Positions 23,440-35,770 of a stretch of DNA of 64,000 nucleotides are shown one piece after another (the stretch's first letter is position 1; each line of letters begins with the position of its first letter). The DNA is from Limnephilus marmoratus (lineage: Eukaryota > Arthropoda > Insecta > Trichoptera > Limnephilidae). A program made the translations under genes and the position numbers. The notes under the pieces are model-generated. The model was not told the DNA's origin. It did no database searches and saw only the letters and a program-made list of their open reading frames with translations. Location of the stretch: the NCBI GenBank assembly GCA_917880885.1, contig OU862909.1:31680405-31744404 (forward strand). The letters run 5' to 3'.

Positions 23440-24551
23440 AGGCATATTAGATTTGTCAAAGAATTTATATAAAAATGCAAAAATCAGTCATTTTAAATAC
23501 ATGTAGGATTACAAAAGATTTTTTAAATATTTATATTGAGGGATCAGTAGGATTTATAGGTTCAATTAGGAGTTCCACAGAGCCGAACCCTCTGATATGA
23601 AAATATCTGGAGTCGGTGAATTTTTTTTCCCATTTGGTCTCTCGTAGGTTGACATGTTGTTCTTGTATTGTTTTGTATTTATAATACCTATATAGTGCAA
23701 TTGCATAGCGTGGATTGACAAGATGATCATTCTAAATTTATAAGGGTTTGAAAGGGTTTAGTTTTTCCTGTGGGGAAAATTTAACCCGGACATTTAAAAC
23801 TGGTGCGTTAAAAACTATGCCAAATGAGTATGTTAATAGCATAACTATTGTTAATTATACGATTAATGTACTCATTTTGCATAGTTAAATGGTCCAATAC
23901 ATATTTAGATAGCTTAAAACGATTAATTAGAACTACGTTAACAAAGTTTAATTGCCACCATCCAAATTCAGTTATAGAACGAATTAAATTACCTAGAAAT
24001 TTAGGAGGTAGAGGCATAGTAAAAAATAACTTCTTTATAATAATAATTTCTTGAAACACAATCAGAAATGCTAAGATTTTTTTTCCATCGGAAAGCTAAT
24101 AGCTCAGAAATGCACAAAATAAATGGCAAGGCAGATAGAAACATTGCACCTTTAAATTTATACGACGATAATGCCAACATTCTTATAAATACCAACCAGA
24201 AATTATTAGATTCCTGGTCAAATAAAATTATTCACGCAAAACACTTCAAATTTTCTAAACCAAATATATGTTGATAAACTTTCGTCAAACAAATGGTTGG
24301 GTATCGGAGAGTTGAGCGCAGAAATAGAAGGATTTATGCTTGCCATTCAAGATAGAGTCATTAATACTAAAAATTATAGGAAGCATATAATCAAAGATAC
24401 AAATCAAATTGATGATTTACGTAGAAAATGTTTGGCTTTTCCGGAAAATATAGAATATATTACATCGGGATGTTCTGTATTAGCGCCGTCTGAGTATACA
24501 TTTAGGCACAATCAGGTATTAAAAATAGTTAAATCCCAAAAATTAGGATAG
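23440..24551 (+). pseudogene. LINE reverse transcriptase C-terminal relic, copy 1
   Basis: Broken frames spell the C-terminal part of a non-LTR retrotransposon polyprotein. 23848-24054 reads CIVKWSNTYLDSLKRLIRTT, then HHPNSVIERIKLPRNLGGRG (RT thumb region). 24068-24274 includes HKINGKADRNIAPLNL. 24297-24551 includes EIEGFMLAIQDRVINTKNYRK, then SGCSVLAPSEYTFRHNQVLK, the cysteine/histidine motif region. Frames are interrupted by shifts and stops. The first Cys of the usual CRKC pair is Arg, and the expected His is Tyr. 23440-23800 matches non-coding DNA at 38880-39200. The element cannot move. Confidence 0.8.
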
Positions 24552-25189
24552 CATTATATATAACTTCTATGAGTATTGTGTTTGACTTAATAAGGAACAA
24601 AACCGCTGCATAAAGTAAGTATGCACTCGCATAAGAGCATTCCGGTTTATTGCTGCAAGGAATAATGGAAATATAATATTCATTAGCTCCCCACAGTCGG
24701 CAGCACTCGGGAAACCAGTTGCGGGCGAAATGGGTGCCTTTAAAGAAATAAGTGAAAATAACCCGTAGATTTCTGCTGGAGAGATATTATTAACTGGGGG
24801 TTAATTCACAACCAAAAATCCTATGTAAATCCATATGTAGTTCAAAGCACCATAAGTCACCAAGAAATACATCGGCAATTAGTCAAGTTAGATAAGTTGA
24901 AAATGATAGAGTTATACTGTAAACAATATCTTTGTCCATTCATTGTGTTTGCAGAACTCCATTTAATTTTTTAAATATTTAATTTAAATTAAATTTGATA
25001 ATATCAAATTCTGTAAGTAGTTTAGATTCTATTTTTGTTACATCTGTTTCAGTTTACAAGGCCATTTTCAAATTGTGGTTAAAACAATTTCAAGTTGATT
25101 TTAAATGTCTTTTTTTATAGATGTAAGTCGAATTTGTAAGGAGGCAACTTTTAATATTTTTTTTTAATACTTGAAAATAGCTTTTTTAA

Positions 25190-25577
25190 TGTTAATACCG
25201 TACTTTCCAATTGCACCCCACCCACCGCATAGAGCCAGTGAGACAAAGGCGTTCCCGATTGGGCTATGTTGTGAGGCTGAAGATAAGTGGGAAAGGAAAG
25301 GATATGAGAAAGAGGAAGGTGTGGAAGTATTTGACTATTCCGATATACCTAAACCCGAAATAAGGCTAACGTAATTTCAAGCAACGTTTCATTCTGAATG
25401 GTGGTCTTACACCAGGACGACACTAAAATTATCTTCCATTCCAAAACGAGCCGCAAATACACCTTATTTTAAATTAATAAAATTGTTGCAACACAAATCA
25501 ATCAATAATATTTACTTGCACACGCCGGGATTTGAACTGCCTCCTCTGCCTTACCCCACGCTCGCGAAGGCCGTCAT
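25190..25577 (-). mobile_element. tRNA-derived SINE (long family), diverged
   Basis: The reverse complement matches the SINE from head (near 25530-25577) through the GGTGTAAGACCACCATTC core to the tail at 25190. Divergence is moderate. Confidence 0.75.
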
Positions 25578-26281
25578 AATTTTCAAATTCTGAAAATTCA
25601 TATAATTTCTTTTTGCCTATGTATATCAATTTTCTTAAACCATCCTAAACATGTTCCACATGATTAGTTATTTGGACATTACTACAATTTTATTATCAAA
25701 AAGTATCTACTCGTACCTATGGTGTGAATAAGCTTTTAAACCGTTATATTACGCTTTCTTAGATATGACGGCAACGACATAGCAGAAATGTGTATAACTA
25801 TGTGCGGGATAAAGTTGCGTGTCAAAATATAGAAAAATATCTTAACATGCACCTTATTGGGCCCAATAATTATTTTAATAATTTATAAAACTATCACTTT
25901 TGTAGTTATCTGAAACAATGAATGTATTTAATACCTCCTAGTAAATCTGGCAGCCATGTTGTTTCCACAATAAAGATATTTTACTCTAGTCGTGATGTTC
26001 TGAATCTCCTCCCAAATCCCAGGAGTAAGAGCGTTTTACTGCGCGCGGTAACTGCTCAGAAATCAAAAAATCTGCAATAACAATAATTTTTCGGCTCGCG
26101 TTCGGCCGGGGATAAAAAACTCGGGGCGATAAATTTTAATAATTCAATATGAAAGCGGTAAAAGCGAAGGGAAATGGCGCCAGATATACCCGCTGCGGCC
26201 GGAGCATGCGGATTTCTCGCAGACCCGGATTTTTTAACAAAATTAATCATTTTTCAAGAAAATCTCTTGATACGTAAGTGA

Positions 26282-26733
26282 TTTTTTTTTTTTACATTAG
26301 CTCCACACAGGAGGCCTTGAAGAAAATAATTCCCCTCAGGGCCTAGGTCATCTTTGGGGTTGCTGTGTGGAGGGTCTTTTTAGGAAAGGGAAGGAAAGGA
26401 AGTTCTAAAAATGAAAAAGGTATGAAGGGGGGTAGAAATATGGGGGTCAGTGTATACAGGAGTGACGGCCCGATTGCGGTGAAAGGCGATGTTACGTGAG
26501 AGTACGGCTGGAGAAATCTATGGGACTCCCTCAACCATTCTCTCTCGATCCGGCATGCTATACAGCTGGTGGGCAGACGCATTCGCCGCCAAGTTCCGGA
26601 CAAACCTCACCCCATGAACCCGGGAACCCCTGTTAAATCATCAAAAGTAGCGAACCACTTGGGGTGACCTATGGCAGAAGTGTTGGTCATCCAACAAATG
26701 GTTCCCGGGGCGGCAGTACCCACACCCTCCTCA
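26282..26733 (-). mobile_element. Family A retroposon, full-length
   Basis: Reverse-complement copy beginning with a T run and ending at CCCTCCTCA. It contains CACTTGGGGTGACCTATGGC and GGTTCCCGGGGCGGC landmarks. Confidence 0.8.
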
Positions 26734-26913
26734 TAAATTGTATTACACTATAAATGAGTAGAAAAAGTAAACCATCATATCAATTATACAGTGGCTTACC
26801 CTAACGACAACCTGCATTTAATTATTAACAGTCATCATAATATATATCATAATGTAGGTAATAATTACAAAAGATAATTAAAAAGTAGCGTAAAGTTTGA
26901 ATAATTCTGGTAA

Positions 26914-27185
26914 GGGGTCGTCCATTAATCACGCGAGGCTCAAAAGGGTTAGGGGGGGGGGTTCGGAAAAAATCACGAAATATCACCGGGGGGGGGGTAT
27001 AATGAGATATCACGTGTATTTATTTTTCGTGATAATATTCTGAAAATTTCAAAATACTTTGTACTAAAAAAAATACGCGTGATTTTGGGGGGGGGGGAGT
27101 TAGTCTAAAACCTCACCACATATAACCACGGGGGGGGGGGGTTAAAAAGTTGCTAAAAAACATCACGTGATTAATGGACGACCCC
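26914..27185. mobile_element. PIF/Harbinger-like MITE with G-run interior
   Basis: Terminal inverted repeat GGGGTCGTCCATTAATCACG at the left and its reverse complement at the right (with small changes). TAA at 26911-26913 and 27186-27188 gives the 3-bp TWA duplication typical of PIF/Harbinger. The interior has four runs of eight to twelve G. Confidence 0.75.
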
Positions 27186-27189
27186 TAAT

Positions 27190-28640
27190 TTGCCTTCCTA
27201 AAAAAGATGGAAAGCGATGTTGTCTTTTTTAATTTTTCCACAAATTGAAAATCTCTGTACTAAAATAGCTACAACTATCGAGCGGTGAACATTGGCGTCA
27301 AGAAATTCGCACTTTCTTTCAGAAATTCGGTTTTTTCATTCAATGATTTGGATTTGAGGCCAAAATACTTAAGGGGGCATTACCAGAGAAAGCCAGAAAT
27401 ACGTCATTTTCAAAAAAGTTTTTAGACGTATTGACTCTTTTCCACAAAAAATTATAAATGGATTTCGAAAGATTGTTCTTTTATCTAGCATTCGTATGTA
27501 ATAAATTTTTAGATTTTTTTTTTAATTTTTAGTATAATAAGGTTATTCCATAGGTCGTTGGCAGATTTGTTAAATTTTCGAAAAAGTTTTTGTATTATAC
27601 CACACCCATTTTAAATAATGTAATCATGCAGTAAAATAAATCAATTCTTTATCTAGCAGAGTTATGTATTAGAATTTTAATTTTAGTTTCAATAAAATCA
27701 TTAAAAAATATGTACGTAGGTACATGTGTTTCTTGACGAAAATTGGTCCATTTGTGTATTTATTTGCGCACTTACAAACTAATATATGTCAGATTTTTTT
27801 AACATTCTTATTAAATTTAGACATTATTGAAAAATGATAAATACTTATAATCAAAAAATAACTACAAAAAGTACACTATTTTAATAGTTTTATCATCACG
27901 CCTTTCAGCATTTTTGGATGAAGGTATAAATTAAAGCTAATTTGAACTGAAATAAATTCGATATTGAGTTATAATTTAAAAAAGCTGGTACGGAGAATAA
28001 TTAATCTTTCTCATTGTAACCGCCCTGCACGATCGTAAGAACAACTTTCGACGAAATGTGGATTTTCGTCCACTGGCTGGTTAAACGCTCTTAACCAAAC
28101 TGAATAAATTTTTTTTGATCAAAGATGTACTATTTTATTTATTTGTTTTTAAATTGGAAATACAAGCCATTAAAGAATTAAACTTTGCAAAAATTATCTT
28201 GCCCAACCTATCGTACAAACAAGTACATATATAGTGAAATATAAAATAAATTAAAAATGTTAAATTAACCATTGTTAAAAGCGTTTTATTGCGACGAAAT
28301 TTTAAAATACGACAAATTTATTAGATTTGTGTATATTGAATATACTTACGACAGGTAGTCAAAATATATTTTACAATTCTTCATATTTATGTAGTAGTTA
28401 GGGCAAAATTATTTTAAGAAAAATGATTGATTATAATTTGCCATGCAAATAAATAAAGTACCTAGCACAAATCCATTATGGATATTTGCTACACTTAAAA
28501 AAAATATTATTCAGTTCGGCCAAGTATTTTAAACAAATCCAAATTTATGTTTTTCATGAGGCACCGCAGCCGTTCCCCTTATCTGAGCTTTAAAATTAAT
28601 ACCAATATAATTATCGAAGCAATCTCTTTGTGGCTTTACA
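27190..28640. other. AT-rich DNA, nothing recognised
   Basis: No frame of note, no repeat match within the window, and no RNA-like folding apparent by eye. Confidence 0.5.
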
Positions 28641-28850
28641 TTATTGAAAAGTTACACAGTTCTTAATAACTTTATTATAATTTATACATTTTGTTAACTA
28701 GTTTCAGTTAAATAAAAAAAACCAAAGACATCAATAGACTGAAACTTAAACTGAAGCTACACTTCATCAGCAATAATTAACTAAATAATTACCTGTTTTT
28801 CTCTTTCTTTCTAATCTCTATTTTATTTAGATTTTTAGAATTTCTCCTAA
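28640..28850 (-). mobile_element. Penelope-like fragment
   Basis: The minus strand reads GCTGATGAAGTGTAGCTTC, then AACTGAAACTAGTTAAC and ATTATAATAAAGTTATT, the last parts matching 29650-29740. Upstream, a NLNKIEIRKK-like frame resembles the GIY-YIG tail at 47.7 kb. Both pieces are decayed. Confidence 0.45.
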
Positions 28851-29619
28851 GTGCACAATATTTTAGTATGTACACCTACACATATAGATGATCCAGAAGT
28901 CTCAATTGATCGTATTATATACTTACCTATTTCATAATGTTAATCTATTTCAGTTATAATTAGTGTAACTCGCTCATCAAGCACAAGAACTAGCTTCTTC
29001 TTTGGTGAGATTGCAATTTTTAAATAATTTCTGTACCGATATTTTGTAATTTAAATAACTCCACTGTACAATTATATATCTATATATTAAATAAAAAAAA
29101 ATAAAATAAATAAATAAAATATATCCTAACCTACTTCAGAATAATATTATTGACAGCGTAGCTAAGTCGTATTTGAACTCGACCACTTGGCATTTGATCT
29201 GTCTCTAAAACGTTTGTAACGTTCCAATTCCGGTTCAAGATGGTGGTCTTGTTGGAAACTAGCGTTTTATCCTGCCGTGATCGTCATGGTTCTAACTATC
29301 TGACAAATTGGAATTATCAATATTTATGGCGCCTACCAGCCTGAAGAAAATTTAAAGGTTGTTTTGTGACATTTATTTGATCAAATTATGTTTCTTTTTA
29401 AATTTAAAAAAAATATAATGCATAATATGTATGGTCCGTAATTAAGGTATTTAAGTAATTACTTAAAAAAATGTGTAATATTTATTTATTATTAGAGAAA
29501 ATTAAAAAACACTTTTTGTAACTATTAATATAAACCGTTTAAAAGTATTACAGTAATGTTATAAAATTCTCTAATAATTATCGGTATTCCATACATAATA
29601 TTATGAAAGTTTATCATAG

Positions 29620-29745
29620 TACTGTCCCGAAGAAGGTTAGAATATAACTGAAACTAGTTAACACGAAAATTAAAATAAAGTGCTTAAAATTAAGTGGTAA
29701 AAATTATAATAAAGTGGTTAAAAATAAAGTAATTTTCATAACCAC
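29620..29745 (+). mobile_element. Penelope-like terminal repeat, inverted relative to 28.7 kb
   Basis: CCCGAAGAAGGTTAG, then AACTGAAACTAGTTAAC and repeated AATAAAGTG(C/G)TTAAAA strings. It is the plus-strand partner of 28640-28720, giving an inverted pair about 1 kb apart. Confidence 0.45.
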
Positions 29746-29749
29746 GACA

Positions 29750-31125
29750 ACGCTCATTTTTTTAAATCATTTATTGAAACTAGCAAGAAACCGGGTAGTA
29801 ACTTCATGCCACTTATAATTATCTGAAATATCGGATGTTTTGTTTTGCACAATTTTATTGATTTGAAATTATTTGAGATGTTCGAAGTAGGTACTCCTCT
29901 TGACATTAAAATAGACTGAATTTTGATGTTTGGTCCATCCAGCTCTGCAGGGCAATCTTGGGATTTTGAATATAACGAATCCTGGGTAGGCGGTTTGGGT
30001 TGGTGTTGGGTTGGGGTTGGGTTGGGCGGGAAGTTGGGAGCCCCGCTAAGCTCCGTGATATTTATCGGTATCTTTTTGATTTTACCTCGCGCACTCCATC
30101 TGCGATTGATTCTGAAAGTACTTTGGGATATTTATAAAACTCAAGTATTCCGTGTCTGATTCACCGACTCGTCCAGGAAAATTCTGCTCTGATAGATTTC
30201 CGTTGAGAAATAACATTATGGTTAATATGCAAATCGCTGGTAATTTTTTTTTTTTACTTTAACTAACGTTTTTTTCATCCACATATTTTTAAGTTCTTTT
30301 CATCTTAATTACTTCATTAAATTCACTTTACGTAGTATAGTTTTCTTTCTTTCTTTTTGATTCACTACATTTTACTATTTTAATGTGCCCTAACTGTAAC
30401 CTAATATACAATAACACTATTGGAAAACTATATTTTCTTCATAAGGATGTGATTAATATATATAATTTGATTAATGAAAAAGACTACATATCAAAAAAAT
30501 GTACAAATCATTTCTTACATTCTTTGACTCTTTGCCGTGTGAAGTTAAGTTGACTTCATCACAGTACTCACACAGATGCAAAACTTTCATACAGCGTGTC
30601 TCGTTTTAGGCTTTAAAAAAACAATTAATGATTTTTTCACAATTGAGAATTCGAAGCAAAGCGTGTTGAAGTGGGTCACATAAAACTTTTTTTGTTTTAC
30701 AATATCGTTATTGAAATACTGAAGGTTATCAATTTTTTTAAACTAAATGTGATAATCTTCAGGAATGAATTCAAATGGGTGTTCATAAAAAAAGACAAGT
30801 GTATTGCTTATAATTCTTAGCCATTTATTTAAGAATGCTGTAAATAATGACCCTAATGCACGGAAATTACGGTAATTTGAAATTATACCTAATTGTTTTT
30901 CGGAGAATAATTATTATTCTGACAAGAAATATTTATTTTACAAAGCATGTTTAATGTTAATTTAATGTATTTAAAATTAGTAATTATTTCACTTGCGATA
31001 TGTAGGTGGCATGTATATGCCACATACCTACATATGTATGTATGTGTATATCAAAATACGAACTAAATTAATAGGACACCCCGTAAGTGCAGCATTAAGG
31101 AGTGTCGTAAAAACTTGCCTCTCTT
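29750..31125. other. No gene recognised
   Basis: 29990-30030 is a GGGTTGGTGTTGGGTTGGGG-type G/T tract; otherwise AT-rich. Confidence 0.5.
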
Positions 31126-31129
31126 CTAA

Positions 31130-31360
31130 CTAGTTACAATAAGTGGGCGTAAGCAAGACAGAGAGCCTTTTCGGGTTAGTGGGCGTCGCTTGACGTTCAC
31201 ACAGATACACCAATACATCAATTCTAAGCATTTTTATTGCTTCCAACTCTCGTTGATTACCTATTGCTATTTTAAAGAAACTAACACATCGCCCTTTTGG
31301 GATGCTCGTTGCGATTCGGGGAGAACGGTTGCGATCGCGGCAGACATCTAACGTAAATTT
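31130..31360. other. GC-rich island 3
   Basis: Contains TTGCGATTCGGGGAGAACGG and TTGCGATCGCGGCAGACATC and no repeats shared with the window. A regulatory role is only inferred. Confidence 0.3.
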
Positions 31361-31919
31361 AAGCGGACTTATTTTTTTTGTAAATACAGTAACATTAATT
31401 TAAAAAATTAATACGTTTTATTCACTGCAGCGTTACTGAATTTTTTTCGGTCTGTATGATATAAGTTCTTGTTTCTTCATCTGAATAGTACAGAATTTTA
31501 GCAGGAGTATTTCGACGGCTTCCTGATTGCGAATTAAAATTATAAAATCAATTACTTCCAAAGAAATATGTAATTATCTAGAGGGCAGAGGCGTAGAACT
31601 CGGGCGCTCGGTTTAGGGGGCGTATGGGGTGGAGTGTGCTGGGGTGGTTAGGTGGGGGAAACAACCAACCGTTTATTCCTCTGATATAAAACAGACCGCC
31701 TTAAATGATACCCGCAAGATTTTGTGGCAAACGAATTGGGCCTTGCTTTGCTTTCTTTGATTATCTTTTTCGTATATAAAATATATATTTATATTACTGA
31801 GAAATACACATCTGAAACAATTCGAATTCTCCACAGATTGTTTTCTTTTCTTTTATAGAAAGAGGTTGGTGTAGGTAGGTACCTAAATATTTAGTAAGAA
31901 AGGATTTTAATATATAATA

Positions 31920-32000
31920 AGCTGCATTGCGCTTCCTCCTCCTTTGTGAGGCAACGTTTCAGACGGCCTTGCAGTGTTCACCATCAGGGCAGATGTGCAG
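31920..32000 (-). mobile_element. Penelope-like terminal repeat fragment with mutated hammerhead-like core
   Basis: The minus strand shows CTGATGG (one change from CTGATGA), a diverged helix and GAAACG, with the flanking CATCTGCC and GGAAGCGCAATGC of the family. Confidence 0.6.
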
Positions 32001-32417
32001 GAGGTAGAGAAAAATACGTAATTTATGTAGAAGTGATCACTTATGGACATATTATTACCAGCGAGCGGAAACTCTCATTTCTTCGATAGACGGTCGTTTT
32101 TCTAATTTATTTTAATCATCACCCAAAATTGTAAACATTCTATCTTCTTCTTTTTTGTGTGCCGTATCAGGTCCCCCCGACGTTGGCGATCATTCTTGAG
32201 AATGTCTCTCTGTCTTGGAATAGCTCCTCCACAATTCTAATGCCGGTCCACTCTCAACATTCTATAATAAGATATAATCGTAATAATTGTACCAAAGCCC
32301 ACGAGTTATAATTTTTATTATAAAAATTTACGGATTATTTTATTTTAATTAAAAGACAACGTTAGCGAAACTCAATCGAAAATTTGAAAACAGAAAAATT
32401 AGAAAAATATACCTACT

Positions 32418-32489
32418 GTCACATCTGGGAATCGAACCCAGGACCTTCGTCTTACCGGGGCGCAATTCTACCAACTGAGCTAATGTGTC
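32418..32489 (-). tRNA. Degenerate tRNA-Thr(GGT)-like sequence
   Basis: A 72-nt cloverleaf-like sequence: acceptor GACACAT with ATGTGAC (one mismatch), perfect T arm (CTGGG TTCGATT CCCAG), A box TAGCTCAGTTGG and B box GGTTCGATTCC. The D stem (GCTC/GAAT) and the anticodon stem are poorly paired. The loop CCGGTAA would give anticodon GGT. It follows a segment (32354-32406) nearly identical to the left part of the small foldback repeat at 9511, so it is likely a tRNA-derived repeat or pseudogene. Confidence 0.5.
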
Positions 32490-32908
32490 CCTATCCGATT
32501 CAGTCATAACTGTATCATACTTCGACTAAGAACTACCAACATTATCTTCATTTTCTTAACGCATATTTTTATTGGCTGCTATCTTTATGTATGATTATTT
32601 ATTGATTATGTGGGATTATTTTATACTTCAATATATTGGAAAGTCACCCTAGAAAAGGCAGTAACGTCCCTAGATTCGTGTATGCATCATTTTCCAAAGA
32701 AATTAGCATTACAAACAATCGTTAGATTCACAATATTTGGTGCTATCCTTGACTAGAGTTTCAAGCTCTACCGTTACCGCCGGATTTTGTATTTATTAAC
32801 AGGCAAATTGCTATTACTGCCTACGCGCGTTAGGCGGGCCCAAATCCGCACCGCGCGGCAGATTGCTGCCGTTCTCAACATTTAATACGATTTACGGTTA
32901 TTACCTAG

Positions 32909-33010
32909 CGGCAGATAGCGGAGATAGCGGCAGATACCAGCAGATACCAGCAGATAGCGGGAGTAGGTACCAGCTACCTGCCACTGCCTACCTCGCTATC
33001 TCCGGTGCTC
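32909..33010 (+). repeat. 10-bp tandem repeat GCAGATA(G/C)C(G/A)
   Basis: Successive variants of GCAGATAGCG, GAGATAGCGG and GCAGATACCA, followed by an inverted-like CTACCTCGCTATCTCC. A 129-codon open frame crosses it (32863-33252) but is repetitive and unlike any known protein. Confidence 0.65.
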
Positions 33011-33419
33011 GGTGCCTACCTTGCCTCTTTCCTCCTATCTCCGAACAGGAGGGGGAGGGACACGCCTCCTCTGGGGGGAGGACCTCCTTTGTGAAATCAA
33101 ACCCAGTAATGGCGGTCGAGCGGCTTGGAATTTTTACAGATTTTTTTATTATCAATCAGCACCGAACGGGTAAGAACGGTGTTTATGAGCGATTCCAATG
33201 CACAGGTAGCTACGTTTTACGGTCGGGAATCAAATTATATTCTTTCATGTAGTATTTCATCCAGTATTCATGAGGTTCTAATTGTAATTCACTGTAGATA
33301 TTTTTTTTTATTGCAGTTATCATCACTATTCAACATGTTTAAGCATTTTTGTTCTTATTGATTTTTATTACTATTATTTTTATTTTTACTATGTGTACCT
33401 AAATATATAAATATGTAAA

Positions 33420-33492
33420 ACTATATGGGACGTGTGGGATTGCACTATCCTCCCCACATCCTGGAATAAAGATTATTATTATTATTATTAAG
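33420..33492 (+). mobile_element. LINE 3' end with ATT-repeat tail
   Basis: GGATTGCACTATCCTCCCCA, then TCCTGGAATAAAGATT followed by (ATT)n. Such endings with AATAAAGATTATTATT are common for jockey/I-type LINEs in insects. No coding part is adjacent. Confidence 0.5.
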
Positions 33493-33928
33493 CTCAATTC
33501 TAACAATTATAATTATAAATTATAATAAACAATGAATAAGAAAGGACTTAATATTTTTTACAGGCCTTTACACTTTAAAAAACACCTCTCAAATACGTTT
33601 TCCAACCTTTCCAAAAACGTCTTGTTAAATAATTTTAAATCCCTCCCAAAAAGAGGCGGGGATTCCGATGTCGAATTTTTCAGGGACTAGTGGATCACCT
33701 TCAGTTTAATTCTAACAATTATAATTCTAAATTATAACAAACAATGAATAAGAAATGAGTTAATATTTTTTACAGGCCTTTACGAAATTAGCCTCTGAAA
33801 AACAAACATCTTAAACATCTTTTCCAACCTTTCCAAAAACGTCTTCTCAAGTAATTTTAAATCCCTCCCAAAAAGAGGCGGGGATTCCGATGTCGAATTT
33901 TACAGGGACTAGTGGATCACCTTAACTT
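33492..33928 (+). repeat. Tandem duplication of a 215-bp unit
   Basis: Two adjacent units, each containing CCAACCTTTCCAAAAACGTC, CCCTCCCAAAAAGAGGCGGG and GGGACTAGTGGATCACCTT, with about 10% divergence. The end string also appears near 54000 beside a SINE head, so the unit may be a SINE tail duplicated in place. It starts right after the LINE ATT tail. Confidence 0.8.
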
Positions 33929-33929
33929 C

Positions 33930-35765
33930 GTACTGTATTTCCCAAATCAAAATGAATTAAAAATGTATTTTGTTCCTGTTCATCACGTGGTCGAAGTGTG
34001 GATGTTTCCGATTATGATCCTGCTACGTCAGTTACTCTATAGAAACCTCAACTTAAAAAAAACATATTTAGTTTCTGAAAAAAGAGAGTGTTATGCCTTT
34101 TAGGGTACTAGTGAGTTTGAAAAACGATTCGTTTCATATTACTTAAGTCGTTATATATCTGTACTTCATTATTATATTGTTTGTGGTTTTATTATCGCGT
34201 TCTTAATTTTCTTAATGTTTAACGTTTTTTACAATCACACTCTGTTTCTGTTAGGGAAATCTCGATCTTCTATACTTAACAGTTTAAAGGGTGGCGTTAA
34301 ACGAGCAGCCCCAGTTCTAAACTTCGAGACTGAATACTAAATCCGCTTTATATATTCCGCAAAGTGGTTATCGTAAATTACACATAAATCGACGGAACTT
34401 TCGGCTTGAACTTTTCCAAGTGGAGAGAGAGCTTTTCGTTGAGGGCCAGATTTTTGTTGCTAGTCTAGAAATCGTCGAATCGATAGCAGTTTCTCAGTAT
34501 CTTTTGTAAATATTTTTAGTACACTTCAATCATCTTAGCAAGAAATGTAGATATATTTATGGAGACAACTTTCATGTCTTGTCAAGTAGAAATGGATAAA
34601 ATTGCTAATTCTGACAAAAACATTATTACCTAATTTATAACCCAAAGATTTTCCCGGACTCAACGTAAAAAACGCACTATTAAATTTTAGACAACATCAG
34701 TTGTAGTTTGTAGGTACACCTAATGATTATTTCCATAAATATTCCGTTATCATAACGGTCCTAAACGGCATTAGATGTGGTTGGTTGCAAGTATCAAAGT
34801 CTAGAAATGCGATTTTGACGCTGTCTATGCGCGGACCATTATTCTGATCTCAAATAGGTGAACATGAAAAGGTCCATCTTCAGTGCAAAATACCCCAAAA
34901 ATATGATTTTTCACAAATCAATGAATAATAGGCAATTAAATACATGAAGAGTATTCAAATTTTATCCAAAATTATGTCAAATCCACGCCAATTATTGATT
35001 ATTTTACAATTAACAGAAGTCATGTTTGAAAAACGTAGAATTCTGTGGCTGAGTTTTAAGACTACAGACTACGTGGAGATTTCACGGCGCAGCTGCTCCC
35101 AGATTACACCCTACCGTGGAGCAAACCAGCGCAGCCTCCCAACCCACCCCCTCCCCCTGCTGGTAACCTTCCCCCACACCCTAATGGGAGAGGTTCCGCA
35201 ACCTTTGGAAAACTGCGTGAAATCAAAATAATGTAGCATAAGGTTCTAGTAAATCTTTTATATATTTGGTCGGACTTTCGTTTTTTAATCATTTAATGTA
35301 GAGTTCCGATCACAGCGGCAGAACCGTCAATGTCGCTGCGTCAGTGCAAATTGTTGCAGCGTCACTGAAATGCTAGTCACTTCCGACTACACCGGTGGAC
35401 TCCTGTCATTACATTTTCGCCAACCTACTTGTCTTGCTTCCATAAATTATTATCTAGGTAATCTAATATATTGTTTCGAATCAATCTCTGGTAATAATTT
35501 GCAATTTCACTCCAAATTCTTAAAAAAAACTATTATTTACACTTAAATAAACAATAATGGACATTGTGACACCAAAGCACAAGAAACTTATGATCTTACT
35601 CGGTAAAGACCTCAAAACCACCAATTTTTATTAAATGATTACCTAGAAATCAATGTAAATCAAATTAAAACCTATAAATCAATGACCGCAGCATGCATAA
35701 ACGCGGTTTTGACACTACTACTGCGCGTCGGTGGCGCTTACTGACGCTTGACGCTGTACCTAATT
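33930..35765. other. No gene recognised
   Basis: 35080-35210 is C-rich and the frames there are low-complexity. 34290-34470 is moderately GC and non-repetitive. Confidence 0.45.
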
Positions 35766-35770
35766 AGTAT

